Positions 32,390-33,149 of a stretch of 33,149 nucleotides of DNA are shown here, in pieces. Source of the DNA: Desulfuromusa sp. (GTDB lineage Bacteria > Desulfobacterota > Desulfuromonadia > Desulfuromonadales > Geopsychrobacteraceae); contig JAGGWI010000167.1 of NCBI GenBank assembly GCA_021157505.1, positions 1 to 33,149 on the forward strand, written 5' to 3'. The number at the start of each line of letters is the position of its first letter. The first letter of the stretch is position 1. The notes beneath the pieces were generated by a model that was not told the origin of the DNA, made no database searches, and worked only from the letters and a program-made list of their open reading frames with translations. The position numbers and the translations under genes are program-made.

Positions 32390-33149
32390 GTGCAAAAAAA
32401 TGTATTGATGTTATTACTGGCCAGTGTGGTCATCTTCAGCTTCAGTTCTATGACGTATGCGGCCGGTGGATGTACGACCACCGATTGTCATGCCGGGCTT
32501 GAAGAGATCGTCCCGACAGATCTGCCGATGTCTCAGCAGCTCAAAATGAATGGTCAAATGCATGGCGATCCCGATGGCTGCGTCATGTGTCACGGGGGTA
32601 ATCCAAAAGCAACCAAAAAGGAAGAGGCACACAAAGGGATCCCGGCAACCTTACGGATGGCTCCGGGGCCTAAAGACTTCTATCCCGATCCAGGTTCTAT
32701 CTGGATTGCCGACAATACCTGCGGGGCTTGTCACGTTGGTTACGTTTATCGTTCCCAACTTTCCCTGATGAACACTGAAGCAGGTAAAATTTCCGGGAAC
32801 ATGCATACTTGGGGTCATGAAGAAGTGGCTAATTTCAAAAACCCCTGGGGAAATTATGCGATCAAGGATGAGGATGGGCAAAGTCCCATTCTTGGAACAG
32901 AGGCATATAAAAAGTATATGAAGGATCAGATCAGCATGTACCCCAATCAGTATCCAAAAAGCCTGGAACTGATGCCAAATCCAACCATGGATGAAGTAAA
33001 AAAAGATCCGAAAAAAGCAGCATTTGCCTATCAGCGCCAGGATTGCAACCGTTGTCATATCGGTGTCCGTGGCCGGGAAAAACGTGGTGATTATCGCGGC
33101 ATGGGTTGTTCTGCCTGCCATATTCTCTACAGCAATGACGGCTATTACG
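32390..33149 (+). CDS. Secreted multiheme cytochrome c, partial at the 3' side
   Basis: This gene runs off the window after 253 codons. The start is GTG (32390), set by AGGGAGG five bases upstream; an overlapping ATG at 32388 meets a stop after six codons. The signal peptide MQKNVLMLLLASVVIFSFSS-MTYA precedes the haem sites CTTTDCH (28-34, a CX4CH site), CVMCH (64-68), CGACH (111-115), CNRCH (219-223) and CSACH (240-244), with more probably beyond. It is the fourth gene of the respiratory operon and is likely the periplasmic or outer-surface electron acceptor for the quinone module. Its total haem count and location cannot be told from this part. Confidence 0.88.
   Translation, partial: MQKNVLMLLLASVVIFSFSSMTYAAGGCTTTDCHAGLEEIVPTDLPMSQQLKMNGQMHGDPDGCVMCHGGNPKATKKEEAHKGIPATLRMAPGPKDFYPDPGSIWIADNTCGACHVGYVYRSQLSLMNTEAGKISGNMHTWGHEEVANFKNPWGNYAIKDEDGQSPILGTEAYKKYMKDQISMYPNQYPKSLELMPNPTMDEVKKDPKKAAFAYQRQDCNRCHIGVRGREKRGDYRGMGCSACHILYSNDGYY

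Noticed and set aside
32651..33121. 156-codon open frame on the minus strand
   Set aside because: It is antisense to the multiheme cytochrome, which has a signal peptide and five haem motifs in frame.
1..33149. tRNA, rRNA, CRISPR, prophage or transposase genes
   Set aside because: I looked on both strands and found no sequence supporting any of these.

Overview
The window reads as chromosomal DNA of a Gram-negative, anaerobically respiring bacterium, most likely of the Desulfuromonadales/Geobacter group (Desulfuromonadota). The reasons are a lipid A and outer-membrane assembly cluster (lpx, bamA, ompH, lolCD), multiheme c-type cytochromes beside a NrfD/ferredoxin quinone module, a sigma-54-type two-component pair, and short palindromic intergenic repeats. 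This placement is inference; no rRNA or other marker is present. I see no tRNA, rRNA, CRISPR array, transposase or phage gene.

Region 1 (1-12331, all minus strand) is envelope biogenesis. In transcription order it holds lysS (own promoter), lolC/E-type permease, lolD, bamA, ompH/skp, lpxD, fabZ, lpxA, lpxB, msbA and a DUF374 acyltransferase cut by the window edge. Spacing is tight, but a purine/pyrimidine-rich inverted repeat separates lysS from lolC, a degenerate repeat remnant separates ompH from lpxD, a terminator-like hairpin separates lpxA from lpxB, and a 146-nt palindrome fills the lpxB-msbA gap.

Region 2 (12332-20944, minus strand) runs from a TPR lipoprotein and a LolB-like lipoprotein into an oligopeptide/dipeptide ABC importer (binding lipoprotein, two permeases, no ATPase genes here). 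A stand-alone MshEN (type II secretion/type IV pilus ATPase N-terminal) protein is embedded between the two permeases. An NTF2/YchJ-like protein, mutM and a hotdog thioesterase follow.

Region 3 (21239-25836, plus strand) is a signalling module. A small two-helix membrane protein is translationally coupled to a 1083-residue fusion of a sodium/solute-symporter domain, a STAC-like linker, a GAF domain and a PP2C (SpoIIE/RsbU) phosphatase. A STAS anti-anti-sigma protein and an RsbW-like kinase follow, making a complete partner-switching set with a transporter-like input.

Region 4 (25848-33149) has a minus-strand histidine kinase and NtrC-type activator, divergent from a plus-strand respiratory operon: membrane-anchored tetraheme cytochrome, Tat-exported four-cluster ferredoxin, NrfD-type quinone-site protein, and a multiheme cytochrome running off the window. 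A near-consensus sigma-54 promoter (29319-29334) with two dyads upstream lies in the divergent region, so the activator probably drives the operon. A near-identical 165-166 bp palindromic element occurs twice (12828-12993 and 24745-24909), with a half copy at 5692-5766.
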